The notes under the pieces are model-generated. The model had not been told where the DNA came from and did no database searches. It saw nothing but the letters and a program-made list of their open reading frames with translations. A stretch of 64,000 nucleotides of DNA from Epinephelus fuscoguttatus (lineage: Eukaryota; Chordata; Actinopteri; Perciformes; Serranidae): assembly GCF_011397635.1 (NCBI RefSeq), contig NC_064767.1, positions 20,944,537 through 21,008,536 on the forward strand, written 5' to 3'. Position numbers and translations under genes: made by a program. Positions 23,601 to 35,999 of the stretch are shown in pieces. Numbering within the stretch: the first letter of the stretch is position 1; every line of letters starts with the position of its first letter.

Positions 23601-26600
23601 GAAAAAAGTTTTAACAGACTTTCTAGTTAACCACACATTTAACCCTTTTCGTGAGGTTTGCCAGAGTGGTTCCATGCAGCCAATCATTCAGAGAAAAATG
23701 AAAAAAGCAGGACTGCAGATGGAAATGAGGCAACAGCAAGATGCAATAACATCTTGTGAAACTGAAAGACACGAGTGAGCAGCTTCTTCCAGTTCAGCAA
23801 AATGAAATCAAGACAGATAATTATATCTTCATTTTGGTAGTCATGCTGCTACATCGCAGTCAAGCTTTGAAGTTGAAACATGGAGAAAGCCCAGACAGAA
23901 GACACCTTGAAAGAGAAAAACGTGTAACTGGGAGGAGAAAAGTATTTCCTCAGGAGGAATCAGAGTGAAATGCCAGGAATGAAGACTTCTGATTCAATAA
24001 AAACAAAAATAATTACTTGAAGTTTCCCAATCCTTGATGAGGAATCTTTAGGTTTTACAGGGCTTGGTGCAGGTTTCTGTGTGGTTAGATTACAGCAGGT
24101 TCAGAATTTAATGTTTCTGTGTTCATCTAGAAAAAATACTGTGTGACTATTACAACATGTCAAAAAGTATTAAAAAAGGAAGCTAATACAAGCAAAAATA
24201 AACCCTTTATCAAACTCCCATGGACACACAGATATGCGTGTTTATGGTTCAAAGAAAACAGCCCATGATATTATTGCATTGTGTGTTTACAGTAGACTCA
24301 CCTGAATCTCTGATACAGGTTCTGGACTTGCTAGAGGTGCTTTGTCAGTGGGTTTACTGGGCTTCTCTGCTACTTTCTGACAATGACAACAAAGAGGAAA
24401 AACAAGAGCTGCTGAATTACAATTTCAATTTCAGTTCAATAACTATTTACAAATATTATTCAAATGGGGTTACAGGAATCCAGCATGAGGCACAAGGAGA
24501 AGCAAGAACAGGAATCCAGAATAATTCTAATCATTGGAGAAATGATCAATTTGCTACCGGAGGAGGAGCTTTTGGCTTGACAGAGCTGAAGAGGTCATCC
24601 TCGTCATCATCTGCGAATAGACTTTGCGATGCTGGCTTCGCTGAGCTGAGCTTGGAGCTCTGAAAAGCACACAGAGTCATGTATCCTTACAATCTAGTGA
24701 AAGACCATCTACATTCAGACACAGTAGAGAGAAAAGAAACAGATCTACAAGCAGATAAGAATATCTAAGGCCCTGTTTAGACCTGATATTAACATGCATT
24801 TTGGTGGACAGCGCTAAATACAAGTGTAACCGACCACCAAGATGCACTGGGATGTCAATACCAGGTCACTTATTTACTGACCGCAGCTTTCCCTGAGGTG
24901 GCAAACAGATCAACATCCGGGTCATTGTCCCTCTGCTGCGTCTGACTGAACAGCAGCTCCTCATCCTGGAAAACACCTGTGCTCTTTGCCTGCGATCGCT
25001 CCTCTGAAGTCTGTGAACACAAAATGATAGAAACATTTCAGTACACTGGCTGCAGCAGAAGAAGCATACCAGTGCAGCTAAATCATTTGCTTACACTATT
25101 CTTCGTTTTACTGAAAATCATACCAACCTTTACCGCATTGCTTGCTGCAGGTTTACTGGGGGTGAATATCGGATCACTCCAGTCTGATTCATCTTCCTCC
25201 TCATCATCAAACAGACTAACAGTGTTTGTTTTGACTTTGTCATCCTTCTTCTCCTCCTTCTTGACATTTGGTGGTGGGCTGTCGTCATTGCCAGTTTCAT
25301 CCAACGGGCTCTTTGTCTCCTTGTTGGCAAGAACATTGATGCCTCCAAAAAGGCTGACTGCTCCGGCAGGCTTCTTTTTACTTTCGCTGATGTCTGGCGA
25401 GGTCGCTGATGGGAGCGGCACAGGAGTCTTTGCTGCTGGCTTCTCCTGCTCTGAAGGCTTGTCCTCTGCTGCTGTTCTAGATACCACAACCTCCTCTGGT
25501 TTCTCAAACAGGGAGGATGACTGAGAGAAGACAGGTATTGAAAAAATTAATCACAGTGTGACAAACTCATAGAGCCAAGTTTTTAATTTGGTGTTTTTGT
25601 GTATTTGAAAAAAAAATCCTTCACCCCTTGAGCTTATTAAACCTTTTTAGAGCCCGCTGGAGGCCATCTTCAAAAAAAGCTTTAGTTGGTGCACTCACTT
25701 TAGTAGCTGGGGCTGCAGTGTTTGTGTTGACAGCAGGTTTGATGCCAAAGAGGGATCCTTTATCTTCATCATCATCACCCTCATCTTCAAACAAAAGAGC
25801 GACTCTTTGAGGCTTCTTCTGACTATATGAAGCGACAGAACAAGAGGTAGGTAAGAATTCATGCCAATACAATATTTTTAAAAACTGATCATCTGTAAAG
25901 TATAATGAAAGTGATTTTAATGCAATAATAATATTTTTTTTTGTATAGCACTTATCTAAGCAAGGTTACAAAGTGCTTCACAAAGTGCATGAAAATAAAA
26001 CAGTAACAGAATACAATATTTTAAAAAAAATGTTAAGAGCGAAGAAAAGGGAAGGGAATAAAACAAACAGGAAATAAAACACAAACATTACAAATCAACA
26101 AGTACATATCAGGAATTACAAAGGGAAAGCTTTCCTATAAAAATATGTTTCAAGCAATGATTTAAAAATGGGTAATGTGCTAGCCAGCTTAATCTCCTCA
26201 GGCAGAGAATTCCAGAGCCTCGGGACCTTGATGGCAAAGGCCAGATCACCTTGCGGTACCAACCTTGATCTAGGGACAACTAGCGAGGGTAGGCTTGAGG
26301 ATCTCAGGTCACGACTTACAGCATAGGTTGTCAGAAGCTCAGCTATATACAGTATCTCACATGAGTACACCCCTCCCATTTTTGGAAATGTTTTATTATA
26401 TCTTTTCATGGGACAACACTATAGAAATGACACTTTGATATAACCTAAAGTAGTCAGTGTACAGCTTGTATAGTAGTATAGATTTACCTTCCTCTGAAAA
26501 TTACTCAAAACACAGCCATCAACATCTAAACAGCTGGCAACATAAGTGAGTACACCCCACAGTGAACATGTCCAAATTGTGCCTAAAGTGTCAATATTTT

Positions 26601-27118
26601 GTGAGCCAACCATTAATATTTAGCACTACCTTAACCCTTTTGGGCATGGAATTCACCAGAGCTCACAGGTTGCTTCAGGAATCCTCTCCCACTCCTCCAT
26701 GATGACATTATGGAGCAGATGGATGTGAAGACACCTTGCGCTACCCCACCTTCAGCTTGAGGATGGTCCACAGGTGCACAGGTGAGTTTAGGGCTGGATA
26801 CATACTTGGCCAGTCCATCACCTTCACCTTCATCTTCCTCAGCAAGGCAGTTGTCATCTACTAGGTGTGTTTTGGGTCCAAGACAACTGTCCCTTGCTTA
26901 CAGTCAAGTATAGTAGTGGCAGCACTCATGGCAACCAATGGCGGTAGGCAAAAATTTGGGTGATTTGTAACCTATGATTTGTCCCAGTTAAAATATGAGC
27001 TGCAGCATTCTGTACTAGTTGAAGCTGATCTACTGATGAGTTACTGAGGCGTGTAAACAGTGCATTATGGTGCAACACAATTGCGACAGTGCGCAGACAT
27101 GTTTTGGCACGGTTTCTA

Positions 27119-27150
<32 letters not shown>

Positions 27151-30100
27151 AACTTAAATTGTAAATACCTTGACGTTGTTGTTGGAGCAAACAGGTCATC
27201 ATCATCCTCATCATCGTTATCAAAGAGGCTGCTTTTGTTAGATATTTTGGCACTGGGGAGACTGGAGGGAGCACTGGCACTGGGCTTCATCCCTGGGGTC
27301 TTGACCTCTGGCTTCCCCGCACTGCTATTAGAACTCAACCACTGATCCTGTCATTCAGATATGCAAGAAAATAATGCATCATATTGTGCGCTCTATTAAA
27401 TGTTAGTATGCAGCAGTGAAATATGCAGTGTTGCAAACTTGACAATTTTCTCGCCAAAGTTAGCAGCTTTTCAGACCCTCTTGTGGCTACCTACTAATTT
27501 AAAAAGACTTATTCAATCCATCAGGGAAAATGCGAGAAGTACACTGTATTGTAATTTATTCCCATGCATGCTGCTTAGGCTAATAGCAGTCCACAGCTCC
27601 TCCACCATCAGCAAGGAGTCTCTCCCCCTCTTTCCTCTCAGAGAGGAGACCTTGGTTGCTGCAAAGGTGGGAGTTCAGCTGGCTTTGGAGGATTTTTCTC
27701 TATTCAATCTAATTCAGCATCCTATATTCAAATGAATGCATGGTGGCGTCACCAATATGCAAAAGACTGGATTGATTTTGCTCACTACTTCCATTGGAAA
27801 AGAGTTAGCAACACTAAAATATGACTTGTCATATTGACTTACCTCATCATCACTGAAGAGCGAGCTGGACACAGTCTTACTGGGCTGCGGTTTGGAGGCT
27901 TTAGCTGTATTAGGTTTTGCTGTAGATTTAGCTGCAGATGCAAACAGATCCTGCAAAGGTGAAGAACCAGATTATTGTAACAGACTCACAGCAATAACAA
28001 GCCAAACCTAATTCCGTTTTGACGAGTGTGTGAAATATTAGTTCATCATTCCCACCTCTTCTTCCTCATCACTAAATAATGACAAAGGAGCCTTGCTGGT
28101 TTTGCCCTGGCTTGTAGGTTCAGGCTTAGAGTGGCTCTTAGGGATGGTTGGAGATTCCTTTGGATGGCAAAAACATACATATGTATAGAGTAATCAAAAT
28201 GTGATATTACTGTTGGCACTTTTTCTCCAGTGAAGTTTGAGAGCCTTACCTGTATGTCTTCATCATCAGAGAAGAGGCCTCTGGTCTGGGGTTTCTGAGG
28301 CTGCTTGACAACAGTCTTCACAGCATCTGGAGCTGGCCCGTTCTGAAATGCACATCACAAAGATAAAAATTTAACAAAGATAGCTTTGTAAATTCTAACT
28401 CCCTTAAGTATGTTGTTTTAGTCTTGAAAGAAAAATCTGACAGAGAGCAAAGAGAACTGAACTGTGTCAACAGGAGTAAAAGCCAGCAGTGCACTCCAAA
28501 CTGAATCGAATTTGGCCTTTTCTCAGACTGCACTTGAATATGGCACTTTGAGCAAACATCAATATACTGACTGCAGCTAGGTCTTTTCATTTAATAGCTT
28601 CCATGAAAGATAAACAAGCTTATGGGTCAATGTGGGAGTGGCCATGACCTCAAAACAAAAAGTTACATTAAAGCTGGTAGAACTCTGAAGGTAATAATAA
28701 AAATGCACTGTGGTCTTGACGGTGTATTAGGAGGCAGTGCAAAACCTTTTGCTCCTTTCTGGTCGATAAACTGACATTTTGCATGTGAAAACACAACAAA
28801 TTAGATTTTGCCAGGAGTATTTTTGTTAGACAAAGATCCATTCAGACCTCCTCAGATTTCTCAGACTCCTCGCTGGTAGACGGCTGGCGTTTTTTCAAGC
28901 CCTCACTGAGCAAGCTTTGAGTCCCAGGTCCAAACATGGAGATGGCGCCTGCCGGCATCTAAACAAAACAATGAATCATCAACAGGGGAACTCGCCACCA
29001 AAGTGTTCAACTTTTGAGACACTTAAAAGGTTGATCTTTACCTTTTTCTCAGGTTGTTTAACCTGCTCTTCGGCTACCTCCTTCTTGCTCTGAGCTGGAG
29101 CCGGTGCACTGTACTTCTCACTGAATATGTCTCCATCCTCATCGTCTTCATCGAAAAGGTCGATAGCTTTCTTGGGTTTCTGCTGTCCAGCTGAAAAGGA
29201 GGGTAAAACAACCAATAATGGAGGGTTTTGTGGGTGTGAATCCCACCTGAACCTGGACTGTAGCACTGAAATGCCAATTCTTACACATTTACCTGAGTCA
29301 GACTTTTTCAAGCTTTTATTACTGAAGAAATCATCATCCTCATCTTCATCATCAAACAGCCCACCGCCTCCTCCGCCAACACTAGCTCCTGAAGGAACCT
29401 GTTTGGTCTTAGGGGCTGGAGTCCCGTTCTCCTTGCTCCCCACTGAATCAGAGTCATTCCCTGAACTGAACAGGCTATTATCTGTGGGCAGAAAGGGTTT
29501 TTGGTTTGGTTAAGGACAATGAAGCAGACAAGGACTTGATATCAGCTGTCATACAAATAAATGCTGCTACCTGGAAATATTGAAACGGCCCCTGCTGGAA
29601 TCTTCTTTCCCGGTTTGTCAGACTCTTGAATGGCAAAGAAAAGTTATGTGTCAATCTGCCAGTTCACTTTCTTCTGTGTGTACCCATTTTATTTACATGT
29701 CTTTGCACATATAAATAAAAACATTGAAAGTTCGTCTTACCTGCAGATTGAGCTGTGCTTTTAGTGCTTTCATTTCGCACCTTCTTCTCTTCGGACACAG
29801 GAGGTTTTGGCGCCTCAGAGAAAAGATCGCCCTGAATAGCACAACATAATAGAGCACAAATCAAATTCTGGCCGAAGTCCAGAGTTTATGGGACTGAATA
29901 GGAGGCAGCTCTGAAAATCATTTAGTTTACTGTACCTCATCATCATCGTCAAACAGGCCTCTCCCTCCACTGAAGAGGCCACTTTTCCCTCCAAATGGGG
30001 AGAAGTCATCATCATCATCCATCTTCGGTGGCTTAAACATGTCATCACTGTCCTCTTCAGCTGCTGTAACAATGTACAGAAACATTATTGAGGAGCATAC

Positions 30101-32722
30101 TGGGAACAATGGGCCCACTGTAGAAATAACGAACTCATAACAAAATAAAAAAGTTTGATGATGAATGAAAGTCTTACCCTGTGGCTTTGCAGGCTTTGGT
30201 TCTTTCCTGCTTTTACTTTTCTTCTTAGATGCCAATGCTTCCAAGACATGACATGGTAGAAACACAAAAGCCATGAACATGAACATGCACATGCGACGAT
30301 GTTGTTGCTTAAATCTCAAATGTAAAACGTGATGCTTTCTTTTCCTTAAATTAAATGTGAAGAGTGGGAGTAACAAAGTGAGATGATATACTGCCAGTTG
30401 GTTGATAATGACAGTGACTTACATGCGCGATCTCCTTCTGGTTTGTTGACTGGTTCGCCTTTGATTCGGGCTGCCAGCTCATCAGCAAAAGACGATGAGC
30501 CTGTGTTCTGTATGTGATGTGAAAACAACCAGATTAACAAATATTATATCTCAGGGCTTGCAATAATGGTTGCCAGGTTGCAACTGGCAACCATTTTGAT
30601 AAAAACTGTCAATCACAGCAAACAGCAAAAAGTGCACCCCCAAAGTAATTCAGTCACTGCATTAAAGCTTTTAAACATTCTTTCATCTCACATTTTCATT
30701 ACTAATCCTAATGACTCAAAATACTATATAAAGGTGACTAAAATAGGCAACCATATTTTTAGTCTCTGCTATCAAAAGCTGATGCCTGGTTTCCAGCCAC
30801 TTTTAAAAGTTAATGCTAAGTGCTGTATCTGAATGATTTTACACTGAAATTACTAATAACTCTCAAAATATCCTTTAAGTACTCGAACAGAGTTATAACA
30901 GACATACCTTTGTGTCCTCATCATCGTCATCCCTGTCTGATTCTCCAAATATGTCAGAATCCTCATCCTCCTCCTCTTCATCATCATCATAACTCAACAT
31001 GGATGACTTCTAGGTGAGTGCGGGAAGGAAATCCAAAATGTTAAAGTTGTCTGCGTCAATGCTCTTCAATCTCTTGATTTGTTTTGGCAGGCATGTGGCC
31101 AAGCTTACCTTCCTGATATTATTGTGACCTTCATCCTCCTCCTGATTAAAGTCGTCATCTGAATGCTGTTAAATACAACAACACATACAATGAGGTTTTA
31201 TATTTCCTGTGCAAGATGTAAAAATACAAGTCCTTGAAAAATACTGTGAAAGAAAAGGGAAAAAAGGTCTTACAACTTCTTCTTTGCCATCTTCACTCTC
31301 AATGACGCTGTCTCTGTCACTGTCGACTGACATTTCTGCAAAGACAATCATAGAGATACATGAGGGAAAATAAGGAGAATAATGAGGGAGTGCCTGAAGA
31401 CATGCCGTGAGTATATTACCATCGCTTGAGAGGTCACCGAGTCCAACGTCCTCTTGTTCCATGAAGGCCTGGGAACCAATCAGATACGGAAGCGGCCTGT
31501 CCACATAAAGATCCTAAAAGACAAGGACAAAAAGAGACACAAAGGGTAAAGTATATTCATGTAAAGATGTGCTATCACATGCACTTCTGCAGTAATTATT
31601 AAGTACTGCTCCAAGATTAGGAGCACACCTTGGGCTCCAGGATGGCCTCCACTCTGTCTGTGACCTCTTCGTCCTCTGAGTCAGAGTTTCCCGCTTTGAT
31701 GTCCAAATGCTCAAAGGCCGACTCCAGCACTCTCAGACCGTGGTTTACAGCTTCCTGCATCTTAGGGATTAACTCTGCCTCTTTCTGCTCACGAGTCTTC
31801 TCCTTTAACGAAAACAAAAATAACTTTCCCAGGGCAATACAAGACTTGTTTATAATGTGTGCCGTGTATTGCAGCTGTACTACCCCTGAATTAATAATAC
31901 TGAAAAGCATTTTTCAGTTTTATATTTGTTGGTCACTCAGGGTTGCACACCATGTCATCAAATGTTAGGAGCAGAAATGATGAAATTCTTTATACCTCAG
32001 GCTGCTTATCCAAAGCATCAGCCTTGGGAATAGCATCTTCTACCTCTTCATCATACACTCTCTGTAACAGGACAAAAAGTTTGTTACCAGACTGACATCA
32101 TATAAACCGAAACATTTTTGTTTCAAAAGTACACAAACAAGTAGACTAAATTGTGCAAGGTGTAGCAGAAAATGCAAAATTGAAGTAGAACAAAAAAGTT
32201 TCAATTATATACATTACATTTTCTATGAACTGTGTATTGGAAAGCATGAGGAAGTCATTGAAGACAGAGTGCAAGCAGCTATCTGTGGCCTTGGTGTCAC
32301 GGATCAGACTGTCCAACTGCTTTTCAATATCGTGTGTCTTTGACAGCATTCTCTGGGAGAAGTCTTGGAGAAACAGGAAGAGCTGTGAAGAAAAAAAAAA
32401 CGGTTATGTTATGGCGACAGCATCAGTTGCAAAGTTCCTTCCATTACAGCAAAGTAGAACACATTTCACAATCTCCTCCACTACTTAAATTGGGGCAACA
32501 TTTTTCTGACTTTTAAAGAAAATATGATGATGAATTACTTGGCCTTTTTCAGAGCTGGGGACAAACTTTCCGACTTACCCCAGAGTCGGCTGCCAAGGAC
32601 CAGTTGGCACTGCTCTGCCGCATCTCTTCAAGAGTCCAGGGTCTCTCCCAAACCTGAGCATCTTTGTCTAAGTGTTCACCTCTGCTTGGGCCATTTGCTA
32701 TTCCCTCCGGCAACCCGCTCAT
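20686..32722 (-). CDS. washc2: WASH complex subunit 2 (FAM21), 30 coding exons
   Basis: Coding exons: 32722-32579, 32382-32218, 32061-31996, 31802-31629, 31513-31420, 31335-31274, 31165-31109, 31009-30908, 30507-30423, 30237-30178, 30063-29936, 29831-29741, 29624-29571, 29481-29293, 29190-29042, 28958-28848, 28342-28250, 28157-28056, 27950-27843, 27347-27169, 25822-25699, 25520-25134, 25010-24882, 24659-24558, 24376-24302, 24076-24017, 23552-23337, 21919-21221, 21132-20961, 20831-20686. They total 1440 aa; human FAM21 is about 1320-1340. The N-terminal ~220 residues are the conserved head that binds the WASH complex ([30 protein letters not shown]). The tail is a long acidic disordered region with some 20 LF-acidic-LF motifs, which bind retromer VPS35. 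The end, [12 protein letters not shown], is diagnostic. The product acts on endosomes, linking WASH/Arp2/3 actin nucleation to retromer. The second exon begins exactly at the ATG. Confidence 0.97.
21221..23552 (-). other. washc2: Capping-protein-interaction region of FAM21
   Basis: Exon 23552-23337 carries [11 protein letters not shown] and ends in LQSAHK. Exon 21919-21221 opens with [17 protein letters not shown]. Joined, around residues 1095-1120, this aligns with the human block LHSANKSR..RRPQTRAARR. It fits the CPI-type motif through which FAM21 binds actin capping protein. The match is from memory of the human protein. Confidence 0.65.
22008..22541. mobile_element. 534-bp Harbinger/ISL2EU-like MITE with TTA target duplication
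   Basis: The terminal inverted repeat is GGGGCCGTAC[A/G]CATGCTGC, flanked by TTA on both sides (22005-22007 and 22542-22544). It lies in the washc2 intron between exons 23552-23337 and 21919-21221. A short internal frame near 22257 ([12 protein letters not shown], then [12 protein letters not shown]) faintly resembles a MADF/Myb-like domain start. Confidence 0.75.
24770..24866. mobile_element. MITE-like fragment next to a washc2 splice donor
   Basis: The sequence GGCCCTGTTTAGACCTGATA through GGACAGCGCTAAATACAAG resembles a common fish non-autonomous DNA element. It stops about 15 bases from the donor of exon 25010-24882. Confidence 0.45.
25930..27115 (-). mobile_element. L2-type LINE 3' fragment, interrupted by Tc1
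   Basis: On the minus strand, 27115-26940 encodes [16 protein letters not shown] and HWLP, and 26340-26116 encodes [16 protein letters not shown] and YFYRKAF. These are consecutive parts of the ORF2 C-terminal tail of L2/Rex-like LINEs. A 3' tail resembling GTAACCTTGCTTAGA...GTGCTATAC (25940-26000) ends it. It is 5'-truncated and inactive, within a washc2 intron. Confidence 0.75.
26345..26940. mobile_element. Tc1/mariner-like fragment nested in the LINE
   Basis: It begins TACAGTATCTCACATGAGTA, a known terminal sequence of a widespread fish Tc1 family. The body follows that family, with a heavily mutated [12 protein letters not shown] transposase remnant on the minus strand and internal deletion. 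It splits the LINE reading between HWLP and AELLTTY. The right end is not cleanly defined. Confidence 0.65.
27118..27155. repeat. (AAAAC)n microsatellite
   Basis: Several AAAAC copies lie at the 5' edge of the LINE fragment, about 15 bases from the donor of washc2 exon 27347-27169. Confidence 0.8.
30565..30595. repeat. Perfect 12-bp inverted repeat with 7-base loop
   Basis: AATGGTTGCCAG, loop GTTGCAA, CTGGCAACCATT, in the washc2 intron between exons 31009-30908 and 30507-30423. The preceding CAGGGCTTGC could be a hAT-like end. Confidence 0.85.
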
Positions 32723-33988
32723 CTGCAATCAGATCACGTGTTGTTATTATTGGAATTAATAATGCAGAAGGGCTTTTAAACACCTTACATTCATAAATCA
32801 TTAAGGGATAAACCCAGCTTAAAAGAAAACTATTCTTCTGGTGTAATAACACAGATCATATCTGTTTTACTTTGTATATTTTAATCAGTCTCCACTTGAT
32901 GTACAGAGCAGAGCAGCAGCAGAGAGACTGTTTGAGTAGAAAAGCTTGTTGGAGGAAATAACACTGAGGTGACTTTAAATACCAACAACAAGAGTGTTTT
33001 CTGCCAAGTTGTAACAACATAGCCAAAGCCCAAACCATAAACTGTTGTAGTGATATCATCTAGAAACAAGTAATGGGGTTGCTCTACAGACAATCAAGTT
33101 TTAAACAACTCCTTGGATACTGTAGCAGTACAGATGGTGACATATATCCTTAAAATACTTAAGAAACACTACAAACAGCAAAAATACTGAAAGTAGCACA
33201 TACTGAAAACACTCTAAGGCTGAGTTTTCCTGGCTGATTTTGCTGACAACCCGTATTTAGCTCTAATATTGCAAGTGTGACATAGAAAAAGTGAAGTCTG
33301 TGACAGGACTGTGGCATTCCTCCACAGGGTCAGGGTTATCAGTGAGCCCAAATAAATCAGCCACACACTGAACAAGCAGTATATAGTGCTGCCCTCTGGT
33401 CAAAGGTTTATACCTCCCCTCTGTAAAGTAAACCAGATACAGAAATCACTCATCTCAATGTTTTTTTTTATGTGTGGTGAGTTTAAGCCCTTACTATTGG
33501 AGGACATTTCCCACAGAGTCCAGTCACATTCATGTCATTAGACCACGTCTACAAACCAACCAATGACACAGGAAATTCAACGTGTTAAAGCTCGTCTCTG
33601 TGTTTGTAGATATTGACTTTAGTTTAACGAGTCAATGAAATACCACACGATAAATTACACATTAACGTAACTTGACGCTGTATTTCCTTTAGCGACTGTA
33701 GTTTCACTGCTACACTTCCGTTACAACAACCAAGAGTTATGGCTTTGGCAATGCAATAAAGTTGCTAATTTGCGGAAGGAGGACATGTTGCGTCCGTATA
33801 AAGTTGCCTAAATGTTATTTTCTCCTGCTAGCTTTCACATTCAAACAGAAGTGGAAGAGAAAGCGGGGACTGTTTGGCTAGCAGCTAGGTTAGCTCAACT
33901 TAGCTAGCCAACAGCAACGTTAGCTACAGCTGCTCCAAGCAACGCGGAGGAACAAACGTACCCACAATTTGAGCGCTCTCGTGCTTAC

Positions 33989-34160
33989 CTTGAGTATCTC
34001 TGGTCAATAGCTGCCCACGACGGTCAACTGTGGTCAGAAAGGACGTAAAAAATAAGATCGATTATGCTAAATTTGGCCTTTCCCTCATTGGTCTTCTGAC
34101 AGGTCAGCCATATTCTGTCTGCAGACAGTCACCTGACTACTGTCGCCTAGCAACCCGATG
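33989..34160 (-). promoter_or_regulatory. washc2: washc2 non-coding first exon and promoter
   Basis: A donor (CTCAAG|GTAAGC on the minus strand) closes a non-coding exon at 33989. It would splice directly to the ATG exon at 32722. An inverted CCAAT box lies at 34087-34091, and a CCTAGCAAC X-box-like half site lies near 34144-34153. The exact transcription start is not visible. Confidence 0.55.
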
Positions 34161-34846
34161 AAAGTGGGGCGGAGTGGAAAAGAGGCGAAGCTAACTGCTC
34201 TCTGTGGTTTCTTCCCAAAATCAACATGCTGCTGTGGTAAACAGTGGTGTTAATTTCAGTTTCAGGCGGTGATGACCTTTGACTATACTGTGCCGAGTTG
34301 TGCCTGCCAACGAGACTTGCATACACCTCAAAAACCACCAGACATGGTAAAGATTTGTACTGTAAAGTAGCCCACTGTTTAAAAACAATATAATCTTTGT
34401 GGGGTCAATCAGAGGTGATGAATGAGCCATCAATCTTTTATTTGACTCAGTGGAAGTAGTATTTCATTGAAAGGCCAAAAAAATTGTAAGATTTCCTTGA
34501 TTAATTTTGCAATTACAATTACAATTTCTGAAGACAAACTCTTTTTAGGTTATTTTTCTCTGTTTTTAAGCATCTCAGACAGTTACTACACTAAACTGTT
34601 ACTCAAACATGAGGGTTTTAAAGGGGAGCACCACCTAAGATAAGAAGTAAAATTCAGTCAATATTCATGAACATAACCAAGGGAAATAAGTCTCAAACTT
34701 GTGATGTCATAGAGTATAAAGTCTGGAGCTGATCCATGGACAGTGAATGGCAACAGATTTAGTGTGCCCATAGTATGTTTAGTAGGTTTTCTTTTTTATA
34801 TCCAAATGAGCTTTATTCTGTTGGAGTGTTATCAGATCGTAAACAT

Positions 34847-35998
34847 GGGTTCCCACACATTTGAAGGACAATATGTCAAAACTTTTCCATGACTTTTCAA
34901 CAACCCATAATAAAATTTCCATGACCATAACATGTAACATGACCAGAACTTTACACCAAATGTTAAATATTGTATGAAAGTTAAACAGCATCCTTCGCCA
35001 ACCTCTAAAAGTTACGTTCATGGTCACTTCAGCTACTTCAAACTACAGGCACAGGCAATACATTGCCCTTTAAATAATCATTTTTAAAAAGCTTTATAAG
35101 CACATACATCAGTCTGGCACAGGCTTTCAAGCATTATGGAAAACTGAACCAACTGTGCTGTCAGTGTATACTCAGTGCATTAGATTCTAAACTCATTTTT
35201 GCAAGCTGAAAAAAATGTAGGCATGCACTTCTTAAGCCTGTCAGTATAGCCAATCAATATACTTTGAATTAATCTATCCAATAAGCCTTTAAATACAAGT
35301 TATCAATAGTCTACTTTTGGGGCGTCAGTGGCTTAGTGGTGGAGCACGTGCCCCATGTACAAGGCTGTTGCCGCAGCAGCCCGGGTTCAACTCCAGCCCG
35401 TGGCCCTTTGCTGCACGTCACTCCCTCTCTCTCTCCCCCCTTCACGCTTGTCTGTCCTATCAAATAAAGGCCAAAAATGCCCCAAAAAATATATATAAAA
35501 AAAAAAATAATAATAATTAGTCTACTTTCAATGCATGCACTTTGCTGTCCAACACAATGCTGACTGCAGCGGACACTGAACTTTTAACTAATATTGTTTA
35601 AATGCATTTATTGTGAACTGTCTCTGTGCAAATCAACATATGGACTCATTTAACATGTGGGTTACCATTAGGATAATGGGAGTGCATTGCCACTCCAAGC
35701 ACCAAGTGCACTCTGGTTTCATTTTAACAAAACGTGATGGTAAACAACACCTCACACAATAATGCATATTAACCTACAGAAAATACATTTGCTGTTTTGT
35801 TATATCACATGGATGTTTAACCACAGAGAGATCACTGCTCACAAGATTACTGTTAAAATTAATTTCATTGTACACAATACAATTCTATGACTTATCCAAA
35901 ACTTTCAGTAAATTTTTACTAATTTAATGTCTTTTCCGGGTCTGGAAAAGGAATTAAATTCCATGGCTTTCCAAGATTTTTCATGACTGTGGGAACCC
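34847..35998. mobile_element. hAT-like non-autonomous transposon hosting a SINE
   Basis: The ends are inverted GGGTTCCCACA (34847-34857) and TGTGGGAACCC (35988-35998). The characteristic internal phrases TTTCCATGACTTTTCAA and AAATTTCCATGACCAT recur inversely near the right end. Target duplications are imperfect. It lies between washc2 and slf2. No transposase frame was seen. Confidence 0.65.
35318..35517 (+). mobile_element. tRNA-derived SINE with 11-bp target duplication
   Basis: The head has Pol III A-box-like (GTGGCTTAGTGGTGGAGCA) and B-box-like (GGGTTCAACTCC) sequences. It is followed by a body common in percomorph fish (TGGCCCTTTGCTGCACGTCA) and an A/TAA-rich tail. TAGTCTACTTT flanks it on both sides (35307-35317 and 35518-35528). 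Confidence 0.88.
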
Positions 35999-35999
35999 T

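Noticed and set aside
24220-25524. Plus-strand serine-rich frames over washc2
   Set aside because: Reverse complement of GAT/GAA-rich acidic coding exons gives Ser-rich shadows; not real proteins.
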